In this document: one piece after another, positions 1-8,536 of the stretch
How positions within the stretch are numbered: position 1 is the stretch's first letter
Layout of the letters: each line of letters begins with the position of its first letter
Assembly: GCA_022510425.1 (NCBI GenBank)
Contig: JAFLTO010000014.1
Location: 1 to 64,000 of the forward strand
Length of the DNA: 64,000 bases
Reading direction: 5' to 3'
Source: Muribaculaceae bacterium
GTDB lineage: Bacteria > Bacteroidota > Bacteroidia > Bacteroidales > Muribaculaceae
The notes under the pieces: generated by a model
Database searches by the model: none
Seen by the model: only the letters and a program-made list of their open reading frames with translations
What the model was told of the DNA's origin: nothing
Made by a program: the position numbers and the translations under genes

Positions 1-234
1 AAGTCCTGCCTCCGGCTTTGGATGCCCGTATTTCTTCTTCCAATAGTAATAGCTGGTGAAGCAGATACCTTTGTCGGCAAGAAAGGTTTTTATACTCTTG
101 CCGCTCTCTTTTAGCTCACGTTTGAGTCTTTCAAATTCTTCTTTGGTCATGCTACAAAAATTATAGGATTTGTAATCCTGCAAAATTACAAACCCTATAT
201 CCTGTACTCAAGGTGTACTTCAGTTAATGCTTAC
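1..234 (-). mobile_element. Edge of an IS66-family-like insertion sequence (small accessory ORF N-terminus plus terminal repeat), truncated by window start
   Basis: Reverse complement of ~1-150 reads MTKEEFERLKRELKESGKSIKTFLADKGICFTSYYYWKKKYGHPKPEAGL, like IS66 accessory ORFs of Bacteroidetes. Minus-strand GTAAGCATTAACTGAAGTACACC ends at ~234, resembling the IS66 terminal GTAAGCG. Confidence 0.6.
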
Positions 235-249
235 AATTAAGTTATGTAG

Positions 250-285
250 CCGTTGTAGTAATTACAGCGGTTATTTTATTTAAAA
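250..285 (+). terminator. Putative rho-independent terminator
   Basis: CCGTTGTA-gtaat-TACAGCGG stem (one G-T pair) followed by TTATTTTATTT. Confidence 0.45.
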
Positions 286-289
286 CGTT

Positions 290-316
290 ATTTTGACGTT
301 TTGAAAACGCCAAAAT
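290..316. repeat. Near-perfect 13-bp inverted repeat
   Basis: ATTTTGACGTTTT-G-AAAACGCCAAAAT; one mismatch. Confidence 0.6.
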
Positions 317-462
317 GCTACATTTACATTCTAAAAATTAGGTGTTCATATTTCGCTTTGTACCTTGTGCTTTTCTTATTGTTTTCAATCTGTTTATCTC
401 ACGATAACACAATTAAATCAAGCATTTAAACTCAATCTTCGCGACCTCCGTCGCTCAATTAC

Positions 463-508
463 AAAGTTAGCGAAATTTCTCCGTTTGTCCCCCGAAAAAT
501 CAATTAAT
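463..508. repeat. Imperfect direct repeat copy A flanking the mcrBC-like operon (promoter-like)
   Basis: AAAGTTAGCGAAATTTCTCCGTTTGTCCCCCGAAAAATCAATTAAT; aligns with 3618-3661; minus strand contains TAACTTTG, matching the Bacteroidetes -7 element TAnnTTTG. Confidence 0.5.
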
Positions 509-1822
509 ATGTTCATATTTAGAAATGAAATCTTTTTCGTTTTGACCCATTAATTCAGCAAATTCCGCAAAACAATTACATTTTGAAACATCAGGAATTT
601 GTAAACCAAGTTTTATAATTTTACCTCCGTTTATACCATCCTTTTCAGTTTTAATATTATAAATAATGGGATTAAAATTATTGTTAGATTTGGGGTATAA
701 AAGAAATCCTATGTCAGAACAAAAACGATACATATAAGTAATAGTTTTATAATAAACGGCCGTAGCTTTCTCCTCACCATATTCATGTTCCTTGTCTAAA
801 GGAATGTATTTTGCATCAGCGACTATTCTTTTATCCATAGATAAGTAATCAGGTATAATTTGTTGAAAATTATTTTCAAACAAATTGAGACGTGTTCCCT
901 TATTTTTTCTATAATGATAAAAGTGAGGGTATAAGATTATCCCTAAATATTCCTCCCATAACCATGCAGCATCAATCAATAATCCATATATCTCGTTATT
1001 ATTATTACCATATTTTAATTCTTCATATCTTAGAATTTGGAGGCAAAGTTTTTGAAGTGTAGTATATTCACTATAATAAGGATGATTTACAGGTCTTAAG
1101 TTTCTATTGATAACTGAATTTAAATCACGACTTACATATTTTGGTGTCACTGTCATAATTTGATTTACGTTTTGTTTAATTTCATAATCAAAATTTAGGA
1201 TTTCATTACCAATAGGTATTTTTCTTATAAACTCTATTGTGTGACGAATTAATTGAGTAATATTATTATCGTAATTATATTCACGCTTTGAATATGCTAT
1301 TTTACCATTAAAAGGTAAATTTGTATGGATATGTCTGCTAATATTTATAGGTCCTCTAACACAAGTATCATTATAATCTTTGTTAATATATTGTTTATAA
1401 ATTCCTTGTTTAAGTGCTCTCTTAAGAAATTGTGGGAATAAATATATTAAAAAATTAAATATATCTTCTTCGTCTGTCGTATGATTAAGATTAAGCAGAT
1501 TTATTCCAGCCAGTTTTCCAATCATATAATGTAGAAAATAGTCTTTGATGCCATTAGAAAACCTCGAATGTATTGATAAATGACTTTTCCCTTTCCCAAC
1601 AAACCCCACAATGCTGTTTGTGACTAAAAATTTATCATCTAAGATATGGCATATTGTTTTTTTACCGAAATTCTCATCGTATTCTGTAAAAGAATCCGGA
1701 AATATTAGTAGGTTTGATTCATTCCTAACTGCTAATTCCGATAATGAAACATTCGAGATTGTCTTTATATCGGCTAATTCTTTGGAATCAATTTCCTTTT
1801 TATTAAAATCTGTGGTTTTCAA
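500..1822 (-). CDS. mcrC: McrC-like restriction component (PD-(D/E)xK nuclease)
   Basis: 440 aa; IIPDYLSMDKRIVADAKYIP nuclease motif; ATGA overlap with upstream McrB-like AAA+ gene. Confidence 0.75.
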   Translation of the reverse strand: MKTTDFNKKEIDSKELADIKTISNVSLSELAVRNESNLLIFPDSFTEYDENFGKKTICHILDDKFLVTNSIVGFVGKGKSHLSIHSRFSNGIKDYFLHYMIGKLAGINLLNLNHTTDEEDIFNFLIYLFPQFLKRALKQGIYKQYINKDYNDTCVRGPINISRHIHTNLPFNGKIAYSKREYNYDNNITQLIRHTIEFIRKIPIGNEILNFDYEIKQNVNQIMTVTPKYVSRDLNSVINRNLRPVNHPYYSEYTTLQKLCLQILRYEELKYGNNNNEIYGLLIDAAWLWEEYLGIILYPHFYHYRKNKGTRLNLFENNFQQIIPDYLSMDKRIVADAKYIPLDKEHEYGEEKATAVYYKTITYMYRFCSDIGFLLYPKSNNNFNPIIYNIKTEKDGINGGKIIKLGLQIPDVSKCNCFAEFAELMGQNEKDFISKYEHIN

Positions 1823-3144
1823 TTGTCGGATTTGTCGTTATATGCTTTTAAAAGACTTTTCATTTTAATTTCGATGTCAGGCACTCCTCTTAAGTATTCA
1901 TAAAGGAGTCCTTCAATATGGTATTTCCATAAATCCTCAAAATTATTATAAAGATTAAATTTCAAGAAATATGCCGGTCCAATTTGAAACGATTTAGTTA
2001 ATCCGATTTTTACCTGATTAGAAATCGGCTCTTTATAATATTTATCTATAATCGCTTGATTTAGATGTGTCATTCGATTTTTTAGTTCTTTCAATGTATT
2101 TTCATCAGGCTTCCCATTTTTACCCCAAGAAGTCTCATTGTCAAGTATCTCCATCTGAGATTCAACTGAAATATCTTTCCAAGCAAATCTTCTTCTCATT
2201 GCAAAATCCATACTTTCTATCGATCTGTCAATATCATTCATTGTACCTATGATATATACATTTTCAGGAACAAAAAAGCCATCCTCAAAATCATCTCCAA
2301 CTTCTATAAGGTTATGGTATTGAGTTATAACTTTACCTTTTTCTCCTCTGTAACCAGGATCAATTGAGAAGAATAATTCTCCAAGAATCTTTGAAATTTC
2401 ACCACGATTTATTTCATCTATAATGAAAATATAATTTTTTCGTTCAACCTGTTCAGTATTTGCGTCTAACTTTTGAGTATAGTTTTTGTATAAATACATT
2501 AGTAAACCCCAATAAGCAGAAGAATTACATCCCCCAATTACAGTTGATACTTCTTTATAAATATTTGTAATCTTATCTAAATCATTTATATTTTTGAAAA
2601 TTTCAGACAGCTTTTTTATTCGATTTAAAGATACAGTATGATATGTGCCTGTATTATTATCTCTTGCTTTTAATAAAATATTCCCTTGTGTAGAAACTTC
2701 TGGAATCATTGAAACTCCTTCAGATCTTAATGGAATTTCTTTGACTTTCCCATTTTCAATATCTTCTCTTAATTTTTCATAACTTTCTTCTATATTTCTT
2801 TCTGATTGAATCTCACTGGGACTCTTTTGGCTGTCACAAAAATTTTTTAATGCCTCAGCACAAAAGTCTTTGAAAATTCCATTTTTCCTTTCAAAAGTAT
2901 TTACAGAGGAGTTATTTTCAATGGTATTTTGAACAGGTCGTAATCCTTCGACAAAATCGGTGTAATCCATTGATGGATGGAACTGAACCATTCTGCATTG
3001 TCCATTTTCTTCAGTAGCACCTAGACTTTCTGCAATTTTCTTAGCTAAAAATGTCTTACCAGTTCCTGGAGCACCAGTTAAGATGAGATTATAATTTGAT
3101 TTCAAAATTTTAATACAGTTATTTTCAAGTTCGGATCTTCCCAT
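1819..3144 (-). CDS. mcrB: McrB-like AAA+ NTPase without an obvious N-terminal DNA-binding domain
   Basis: GAPGTGKTF Walker A at residues ~24-32; MVQFHPSMDYTDFVEGLRP; IFIIDEINRGEISKILGELF; IIGTMNDIDRS. Confidence 0.85.
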   Translation of the reverse strand: MGRSELENNCIKILKSNYNLILTGAPGTGKTFLAKKIAESLGATEENGQCRMVQFHPSMDYTDFVEGLRPVQNTIENNSSVNTFERKNGIFKDFCAEALKNFCDSQKSPSEIQSERNIEESYEKLREDIENGKVKEIPLRSEGVSMIPEVSTQGNILLKARDNNTGTYHTVSLNRIKKLSEIFKNINDLDKITNIYKEVSTVIGGCNSSAYWGLLMYLYKNYTQKLDANTEQVERKNYIFIIDEINRGEISKILGELFFSIDPGYRGEKGKVITQYHNLIEVGDDFEDGFFVPENVYIIGTMNDIDRSIESMDFAMRRRFAWKDISVESQMEILDNETSWGKNGKPDENTLKELKNRMTHLNQAIIDKYYKEPISNQVKIGLTKSFQIGPAYFLKFNLYNNFEDLWKYHIEGLLYEYLRGVPDIEIKMKSLLKAYNDKSDN

Positions 3145-3165
3145 ATGTATTTCTATAAATTTATC

Positions 3166-3591
3166 CTAAAATCTTTTTAAATTATTATTTGGATCTCTGT
3201 CATCAAACAATCCCAATGAAGTTAAAGTCATAATTTCTACTGGTTTTGCATTGGCAGAATCTTCTGTTGAAATATATAATTCTGTAATATGATTATTATT
3301 CCATTTAGCTCTAATGTTTTCCCATGTTCGATCCCAATGTAGATAACTGCCTCTGCGTTGGGGATATGTGCCTGACACCGTTATACTTATAATTTCTCCG
3401 TCATAATTATTCCAATTCATAATTTGATTCTGAATTTTATGACCATTATATCCTTGACCCGATATTTTAAAACTAGAAATTGGGGCAATATATTTTGCAT
3501 AGCCTGGATGATTTTTATCCTGGTTAATCACCCATTCTAAATGGGAAACAAAGTATTCTAATAACGATTTGAAATTTTCATACTTATCCAT
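3166..3591 (-). CDS. Uncharacterised 141-aa protein, first gene of the mcrBC-like operon
   Basis: Complete ORF, same strand, 21 nt upstream of the McrB-like start. Confidence 0.65.
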   Translation of the reverse strand: MDKYENFKSLLEYFVSHLEWVINQDKNHPGYAKYIAPISSFKISGQGYNGHKIQNQIMNWNNYDGEIISITVSGTYPQRRGSYLHWDRTWENIRAKWNNNHITELYISTEDSANAKPVEIMTLTSLGLFDDRDPNNNLKRF

Positions 3592-3617
3592 TACTGTATG
3601 TACTATATCTAATTTTC

Positions 3618-3661
3618 GAAGTTAATAAAATTTCCCCGTTCGTGCCCAAAAATCAAACTAT
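3618..3661. repeat. Imperfect direct repeat copy B, just upstream of the mcrBC-like operon
   Basis: GAAGTTAATAAAATTTCCCCGTTCGTGCCCAAAAATCAAACTAT; about 34 aligned matches with 463-508. Confidence 0.5.
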
Positions 3662-3756
3662 CTTATGCCATATTGGAGAATAATGGTTCCATAAGATTTA
3701 GTCAATAATTGTCAGTTAAAATATCATACTGATTTAATTCACCGTATAAAGGGTGG

Positions 3757-4761
3757 TTATTGAGAAACTCTGTTAAAACGGTTGATACGTTCTTTCACTA
3801 TTCGTGCATAACTACGTTTGGCTTTCTCGGTAAGATAACTTTGATTCAAAAGGTGATTGGCCAAATCCGGGAACTGTGAATATTTATTTAGAATCCGATC
3901 AATTCGCTTCTTAACCAAACCAATTTTAATGCCGAATTTTTCAAAATCAAGACGACAGGGATGACCTGTTCTTTCCCACACATCACTTTTCTCAATTTCA
4001 CGAGAAAGATCCTCATCGAGTCCGAAATCAGAGCCTTCAATATGAAGACAAGTATTAAGGAGATCATAGGCCGGAGCCAAACGATAATCATCACCAACCA
4101 ATATCAAAGAGAAATTCTTGAGGTGGGCATCGCCATTACCATAAACATAATTAAATATTACCAGTTCAAAAAAACGCTCCAAATCCACCATCCAGGCAGC
4201 CACATTTTTTCTTATTGCCTTGGCAATATCCTCATAGCTTCCGTCATACTTGAATTGTTTTCCTGCCGTCTGTTCATTTTTTCCGATAATGGAAGCAAAA
4301 TCCTCCATTGGCAATTTTGAACCATCCGGAAGGATATCGAAACGACGCGTAATATAAACCGGTTGCCCTTTAGGTGTAAAGCACAATCCGTTCGTAGTGG
4401 TATGTATTCCATAGACCTGTGAAGCTATCTGCATTGTCACATGTTCATTTGCCGGAATGAGTTTTCGGTCCTGTAAAGTTATGTCCCAAGGATACGGTTT
4501 TATGATATGAGTAGATCGTTCATCATCACCTGCGATTTTGATTTCACCGGATTTAATTAATGCCGGGAATTTTTCTTGTGCACCTGATACAGATATCCTG
4601 TGCATAGCGTCAGCCAGTTCTTTGCCATTCCGGAACTCGTCGATATTAAAACTAAGTATTGGATTAACCTTTACTCCGGCAAAGAGCGTTTTTATAGCTT
4701 TAGGGCTATAATTTTCATACCCGGCTTGCAGGGATGAGGGGCAGTTTTTTATATCAATCAT
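3757..4761 (-). CDS. HipT/HipA-like serine/threonine kinase toxin
   Basis: ISVSGAQEKFPALIKSG loop, GNGDAHLKNFSL catalytic motif, APAYDLLNT; no HipA N-terminal subdomain (encoded separately). Confidence 0.85.
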   Translation of the reverse strand: MIDIKNCPSSLQAGYENYSPKAIKTLFAGVKVNPILSFNIDEFRNGKELADAMHRISVSGAQEKFPALIKSGEIKIAGDDERSTHIIKPYPWDITLQDRKLIPANEHVTMQIASQVYGIHTTTNGLCFTPKGQPVYITRRFDILPDGSKLPMEDFASIIGKNEQTAGKQFKYDGSYEDIAKAIRKNVAAWMVDLERFFELVIFNYVYGNGDAHLKNFSLILVGDDYRLAPAYDLLNTCLHIEGSDFGLDEDLSREIEKSDVWERTGHPCRLDFEKFGIKIGLVKKRIDRILNKYSQFPDLANHLLNQSYLTEKAKRSYARIVKERINRFNRVSQ

Positions 4762-5083
4762 TTTTTATCCTCCTGACATTTATAGCACCAATAAAGTCTT
4801 TGTCAGCCATTGTAGTCAACAAACCGAAGGAATCGTTTTCATCAATTCTTTGAGTATTGCATATCACTCTTCTGTTAGAACCTTCAGGAAGCATATTTGA
4901 GAAAAATGGGAAAAGATGTTCTGAGATGTAAATTTTGTTTTGCTTAGGTAGTGTGATGGAAATTGGTGGCAGGGGAGAATCTACATACTCATCCAAGTAT
5001 TGAAAAGAGTAGTCTTTCCCGGGATACTCTTCAGTAAGAATACCGGCTTTTACATTATTGAAATATACCGCTAATTGTCTCAC
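4754..5083 (-). CDS. HipS-like protein (HipA N-terminal subdomain 1 as a separate gene)
   Basis: 109 aa MRQLAVYFNNVKAGILTEEYPGKDYSFQYLDEY..., overlaps kinase start by 8 nt. Confidence 0.8.
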   Translation of the reverse strand: MRQLAVYFNNVKAGILTEEYPGKDYSFQYLDEYVDSPLPPISITLPKQNKIYISEHLFPFFSNMLPEGSNRRVICNTQRIDENDSFGLLTTMADKDFIGAINVRRIKND

Positions 5084-5095
5084 AATTATTAAAAA

Positions 5096-5296
5096 TTATA
5101 TGGTTTGCCTTATTTTGTATTCTATCTCAATTCCAAGTACCTCAAGAATTTTCATTATAGTATTTAGTGCCGGATTACCTTTCCCTCGCTCAATATCTTT
5201 GATTGTAGCAACGCCAACCTCCGCCATCTCAGCGAGATCCTGTTGAGTCAAGGAAAGAAATTCCCGACGTTGCTTCATTATTTCTTTGAGTTCCAT
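5096..5296 (-). CDS. HipB-like HTH (XRE) antitoxin/repressor
   Basis: MELKEIMKQRREFLSLTQQDLAEMAEVGVATIKDIERGKGNPALNTIMKILEVLGIEIEYK. Internal Met at 5296 preferred because a TATCTTTG -7-like box lies at 5321-5328. Confidence 0.85.
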   Translation of the reverse strand: MELKEIMKQRREFLSLTQQDLAEMAEVGVATIKDIERGKGNPALNTIMKILEVLGIEIEYKIRQTI

Positions 5297-5353
5297 AGTA
5301 TGATATAATAAACTTTGTGGCAAAGATAACAATAAATTTTAGAAACTTCAAGC

Positions 5354-5377
5354 AAAAGTATAATAAAATATACTTTT
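5354..5377. promoter_or_regulatory. Putative HipB operator
   Basis: Perfect palindrome AAAAGTATA-ATAAAA-TATACTTTT upstream of hipB; partial second copy at 5415-5438. Confidence 0.6.
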
Positions 5378-5432
5378 AAATTTTTAGATGTTCTATGTTA
5401 TATGTGAAAAGTAGAAAAGTATAATATAATAG

Positions 5433-5774
5433 ACCAGAGCAGTTATCTCTTTAATTTGGATTGAGAAATGCCGTGAATTCATTGAAAGAAGTATTGCGAA
5501 CAGGAAGGCAAAACATATAATTGTTGCGACCCATCATGTTCCATCTTTCGAATTAATGGCCGATGAATTCAAGGGAAGTCCTATAAATGGAGCCTTCACT
5601 GTTGAATTAGGTAATTATATTGCCAATAGCCCAATTGAATATTGGATTTACGGTCACTCCCACCGGAATATCAACAAGCAGATTGGAAATACCCTTTGCA
5701 TAAGTAATCAGTTAGGCTATACCTTCCACAATGAAAACAAGACGTTCAATCCCTCAGCCATCATCGAAATCTAA
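5433..5774 (+). pseudogene. C-terminal remnant of a metallophosphoesterase
   Basis: After a TAG at 5430 the frame reads TRAVISLIWIEKCREFIERSIANRKAKHIIVATHHVPSFELMADEFKGSPINGAF...YWIYGHSHRNINKQIGNTLCISNQLGY..., with THHVPS and GHSH metal-site motifs but no N-terminus. Confidence 0.7.
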
Positions 5775-5780
5775 ACATTT

Positions 5781-5811
5781 AATAACCGCAGTGAGTGTCA
5801 CGGCGGTTATT
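5781..5811. terminator. Bidirectional terminator between the phosphoesterase remnant and fic
   Basis: AATAACCGCaGTGA-gtg-TCACgGCGGTTATT. Confidence 0.75.
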
Positions 5812-5812
5812 A

Positions 5813-6973
5813 TTATAAAGGTTCATTTACTACCCAGGTTGAATTATTTTTGGAACCGATACGCTGAAGAACTCCCTTTTCTTTTAAAGATTTGATAATA
5901 CGGTCTATCGTTCTTCCAGATAATCCAGTTGCTATTGTTAAAGATGAAATAGAGATTTTTGAGTTTTTCATAATTAAACTCATCACTGCCATTTCTTTTA
6001 TTGAAAGTTTTTGAGACAATAATTCTGTCGTTTCTAAAACGTCATTTTGGCGTTTAGTTGTTTTTGAAATGTCATTTTGGCGTTTAGAGGGTTTTACAAC
6101 CTCAGTTTGAGGTTTTACAGATTGAATTTCAGAAATTTGTTCCTCTTTTTTCCAACGGATATGCAGAGTTCGATTTCTTAAGTCAGCTGGAGTTCCAAAA
6201 ACTGCATGATTCAGGAATCTTTCTAAGGGTTCAAAAGTGCGGTGAATACCTTTGGGAATATTTTCGTGTTGAGATCTTACTAAAGCATTTCTGAAGAACC
6301 AAGAATGCTTTGCAAAACTTTCATTATCAACATTGAAACCGAAAGATTTCAGATATTTGATTAAAAAGACGGCTGTAGTTCGTGTATTACCTTCCCCAAA
6401 AGGATGAATTTGCCATATTCCGGAAATAAAACGGGCGATATGGTTAAGAGCCTCTAAGGAGGAATGGTTAGAGTAATCAAATCTTTTCTCTTCACTGAAA
6501 TCAAAGTTCAGGAGTTCGGTAAGATTTCCAGCTCTTCCATATTCTATTGTATCTCCGTCAAGAATCCATTGACTTTTAGTGATATTATAATCCCGGAATA
6601 TTCCGGCTCTTTTATCAATTCCTTTAAAAAGGAATTCATGAATATGTCTTAATTGAGAGGGAGAGAAAGTAAATGCCTTTTCTGCTAAAAGAGTATTTAT
6701 TCTTTCGATAACATTATCAGCTTCAAAAGTGCGGTTCTTGATGGCTTCTTCTCTTACAGATTTTTCTTTGTAGTATTCCTCAATATTTTTTCGGACCTGT
6801 TCACGAGAGATATTGCCTTCAATATTTTCTTTTGCCTGTTGCAAAAGAAAATCAGAAGGATGAATACCATCCACATCTTGAAGACCAATTGCAATAGACC
6901 AGTTTCTCGCTCTTTGAACTTTATCGGGTTCTTCTGCTCTCAAATATTGCTCAAATTCTTCGTATTTCTCCAT
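5813..6973 (-). CDS. Fic family protein with C-terminal winged-helix-like domain
   Basis: HPFGEGNTR Fic motif; N-terminal AIGLQDVDGIHPSDFLLQQAKENIEGNISREQ segment resembling VbhA-type antitoxin domains; C-terminal HTH. Confidence 0.85.
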   Translation of the reverse strand: MEKYEEFEQYLRAEEPDKVQRARNWSIAIGLQDVDGIHPSDFLLQQAKENIEGNISREQVRKNIEEYYKEKSVREEAIKNRTFEADNVIERINTLLAEKAFTFSPSQLRHIHEFLFKGIDKRAGIFRDYNITKSQWILDGDTIEYGRAGNLTELLNFDFSEEKRFDYSNHSSLEALNHIARFISGIWQIHPFGEGNTRTTAVFLIKYLKSFGFNVDNESFAKHSWFFRNALVRSQHENIPKGIHRTFEPLERFLNHAVFGTPADLRNRTLHIRWKKEEQISEIQSVKPQTEVVKPSKRQNDISKTTKRQNDVLETTELLSQKLSIKEMAVMSLIMKNSKISISSLTIATGLSGRTIDRIIKSLKEKGVLQRIGSKNNSTWVVNEPL

Positions 6974-7032
6974 TCTTTAGTTATTGTATAAATTTAAATT
7001 GAACTTTTCGTATTCATCAAAATTAGTGATGT

Positions 7033-7345
7033 TACTTAAGGATTTTCCATTTGACGGTTTTATCAGAACCAATTCTTTTTATAAAGCCTAATTTCTTAAG
7101 TTCTCGGGTTGCTCGCTTCGCTGTAGATTCAGAGATATTGAAGATATTCATAAGTTCGGAATGAGTAATTTCCGGATTTTTTGTATCGCCATATATATTC
7201 TTTTCAGACCTTCCTTCAATGCTTTTACAGTATCATTCCGTGAGTTTACAGTGTCATTTACAAGGTCAAATTGAGAACTTACAGTGTCAGTCTCTTGATA
7301 CTGTAAAACTCGGTGGTTCAAATTGGTGATATGATGACGCAGCAT
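7033..7345 (-). pseudogene. Frameshifted remnant of a protein with C-terminal winged HTH (Fic/AlbA-type tail)
   Basis: NDTVNSRNDTVKALKEGLKRIY in one frame, then in another frame DTKNPEITHSELMNIFNISESTAKRATRELKKLGFIKRIGSDKTVKWKILK*. Confidence 0.6.
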
Positions 7346-7420
7346 TGTGTCCTGGTTATAAGAAAGCCAAATAGGCCTTCATCGCTTCCTCTATCTGTAT
7401 GTCAAGACCTTTATCCATAA

Positions 7421-7525
7421 TCAATAAGCAATTACCTTTCTTTGAAATTTATAACTTATTTGTTGTATTTTGGCGTTATCAAAACCGGACATTATCGGCC
7501 TCATCCGCTCCTCTTGTGTAGTCAT
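7421..7525 (-). CDS. Small 34-aa ORF overlapping the AbiH stop (ATGA)
   Basis: MTTQEERMRPIMSGFDNAKIQQISYKFQRKVIAY*; start overlaps AbiH stop codon at 7522-7525. Confidence 0.4.
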   Translation of the reverse strand: MTTQEERMRPIMSGFDNAKIQQISYKFQRKVIAY

Positions 7526-8532
7526 ATAGTTTCTTTTCTAATGTCAAAAATTGGGCTGTTAAATGTTATCATAATTCGGTTTCTTACCTTCTCGAAACTT
7601 TCTTCGGGTATATTAGCAATATTCATAAATTTATCTTGCCAATCTCGTCTCCTTATCTCATTCTTTCTTGCCGGGACCCTTTTAGTATCTTTATCGTAAA
7701 CAAACAGGATTAACATTACCCCATCTAAAACTCTTTTCCCGATTAGTTCCCACCAAGTTTTATCTGTTTCTCCTAAAGATAATCCATATAAACAAATTAA
7801 ATGGCTATTATTAATTATTTCCTTTGTTTTATTGTCGTTAAGATGTCTTAAAGATTGATTCATCAAAGGTTTGATTAAGTAATTTTGAACTCTAATATCC
7901 TCCCTTAAATTTTCATTTGCGATTTGTGTTTTATCATTGACTCCTAAAATTGGGTCATCGACATTACCATGAATATGAATTATATTATTGAGAATGGATT
8001 TTACATTTGAATTATAAAAAGCACGTCCTATTTCCAGTGGTTCACTCCCTTTTTTTAATATTTTCTCTATAGTAGCAGTATAATTGAATGAAATTATGTC
8101 AATGGTATGATGTTCATTCGTTGATTTTGCATTTGATCTTACAAATGTGCTTTCCGCTGGTGTTAGGAAACTATTAAATTTTAATATATTTGTTTTTAAA
8201 AGGTTAAAATCGAATTCTTCAATTTTTTCATTAAATGCTTCATCTATTTCAGTTACATAGTTTTGGATGGATTCATTAATGTCATCATAAACTATTTCGA
8301 CATCCTCAAAATTATTAAGTTTTATAGTATGATTCCCAATTCCGATTTCTAAATCAGACCAATTATTATTTTTTCCTTTTATATATTCTGTTATATAAGA
8401 TTTTAATTCTTGGACTAAGCTATGATCCTTATCTCTTGGTAAATTAATATAATAGTTATAAAAATAGTTATAACTTGTTTTCAGACCTAAATTAATGTCA
8501 AAACCGTTACCAATCAAAAATACTGTCTTCAT
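7522..8532 (-). CDS. AbiH-family abortive infection protein
   Basis: MKTVFLIGNGFDINLGLKTSYNYFYNYY N-terminus; HTIDIISFNYTATIEKIL; IHIHGN. Start at 8532 avoids overlap with upstream gene. Confidence 0.8.
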   Translation of the reverse strand: MKTVFLIGNGFDINLGLKTSYNYFYNYYINLPRDKDHSLVQELKSYITEYIKGKNNNWSDLEIGIGNHTIKLNNFEDVEIVYDDINESIQNYVTEIDEAFNEKIEEFDFNLLKTNILKFNSFLTPAESTFVRSNAKSTNEHHTIDIISFNYTATIEKILKKGSEPLEIGRAFYNSNVKSILNNIIHIHGNVDDPILGVNDKTQIANENLREDIRVQNYLIKPLMNQSLRHLNDNKTKEIINNSHLICLYGLSLGETDKTWWELIGKRVLDGVMLILFVYDKDTKRVPARKNEIRRRDWQDKFMNIANIPEESFEKVRNRIMITFNSPIFDIRKETI

Positions 8533-8536
8533 AAAA

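Noticed and set aside
365-553. 62-aa plus-strand ORF near the IS edge
   Set aside because: Overlaps the mcrC end and the promoter-like repeat on the other strand; no recognisable product.
3961-4320. 119-aa plus-strand ORF inside the kinase gene
   Set aside because: Antisense to the clearly conserved HipT-like kinase.
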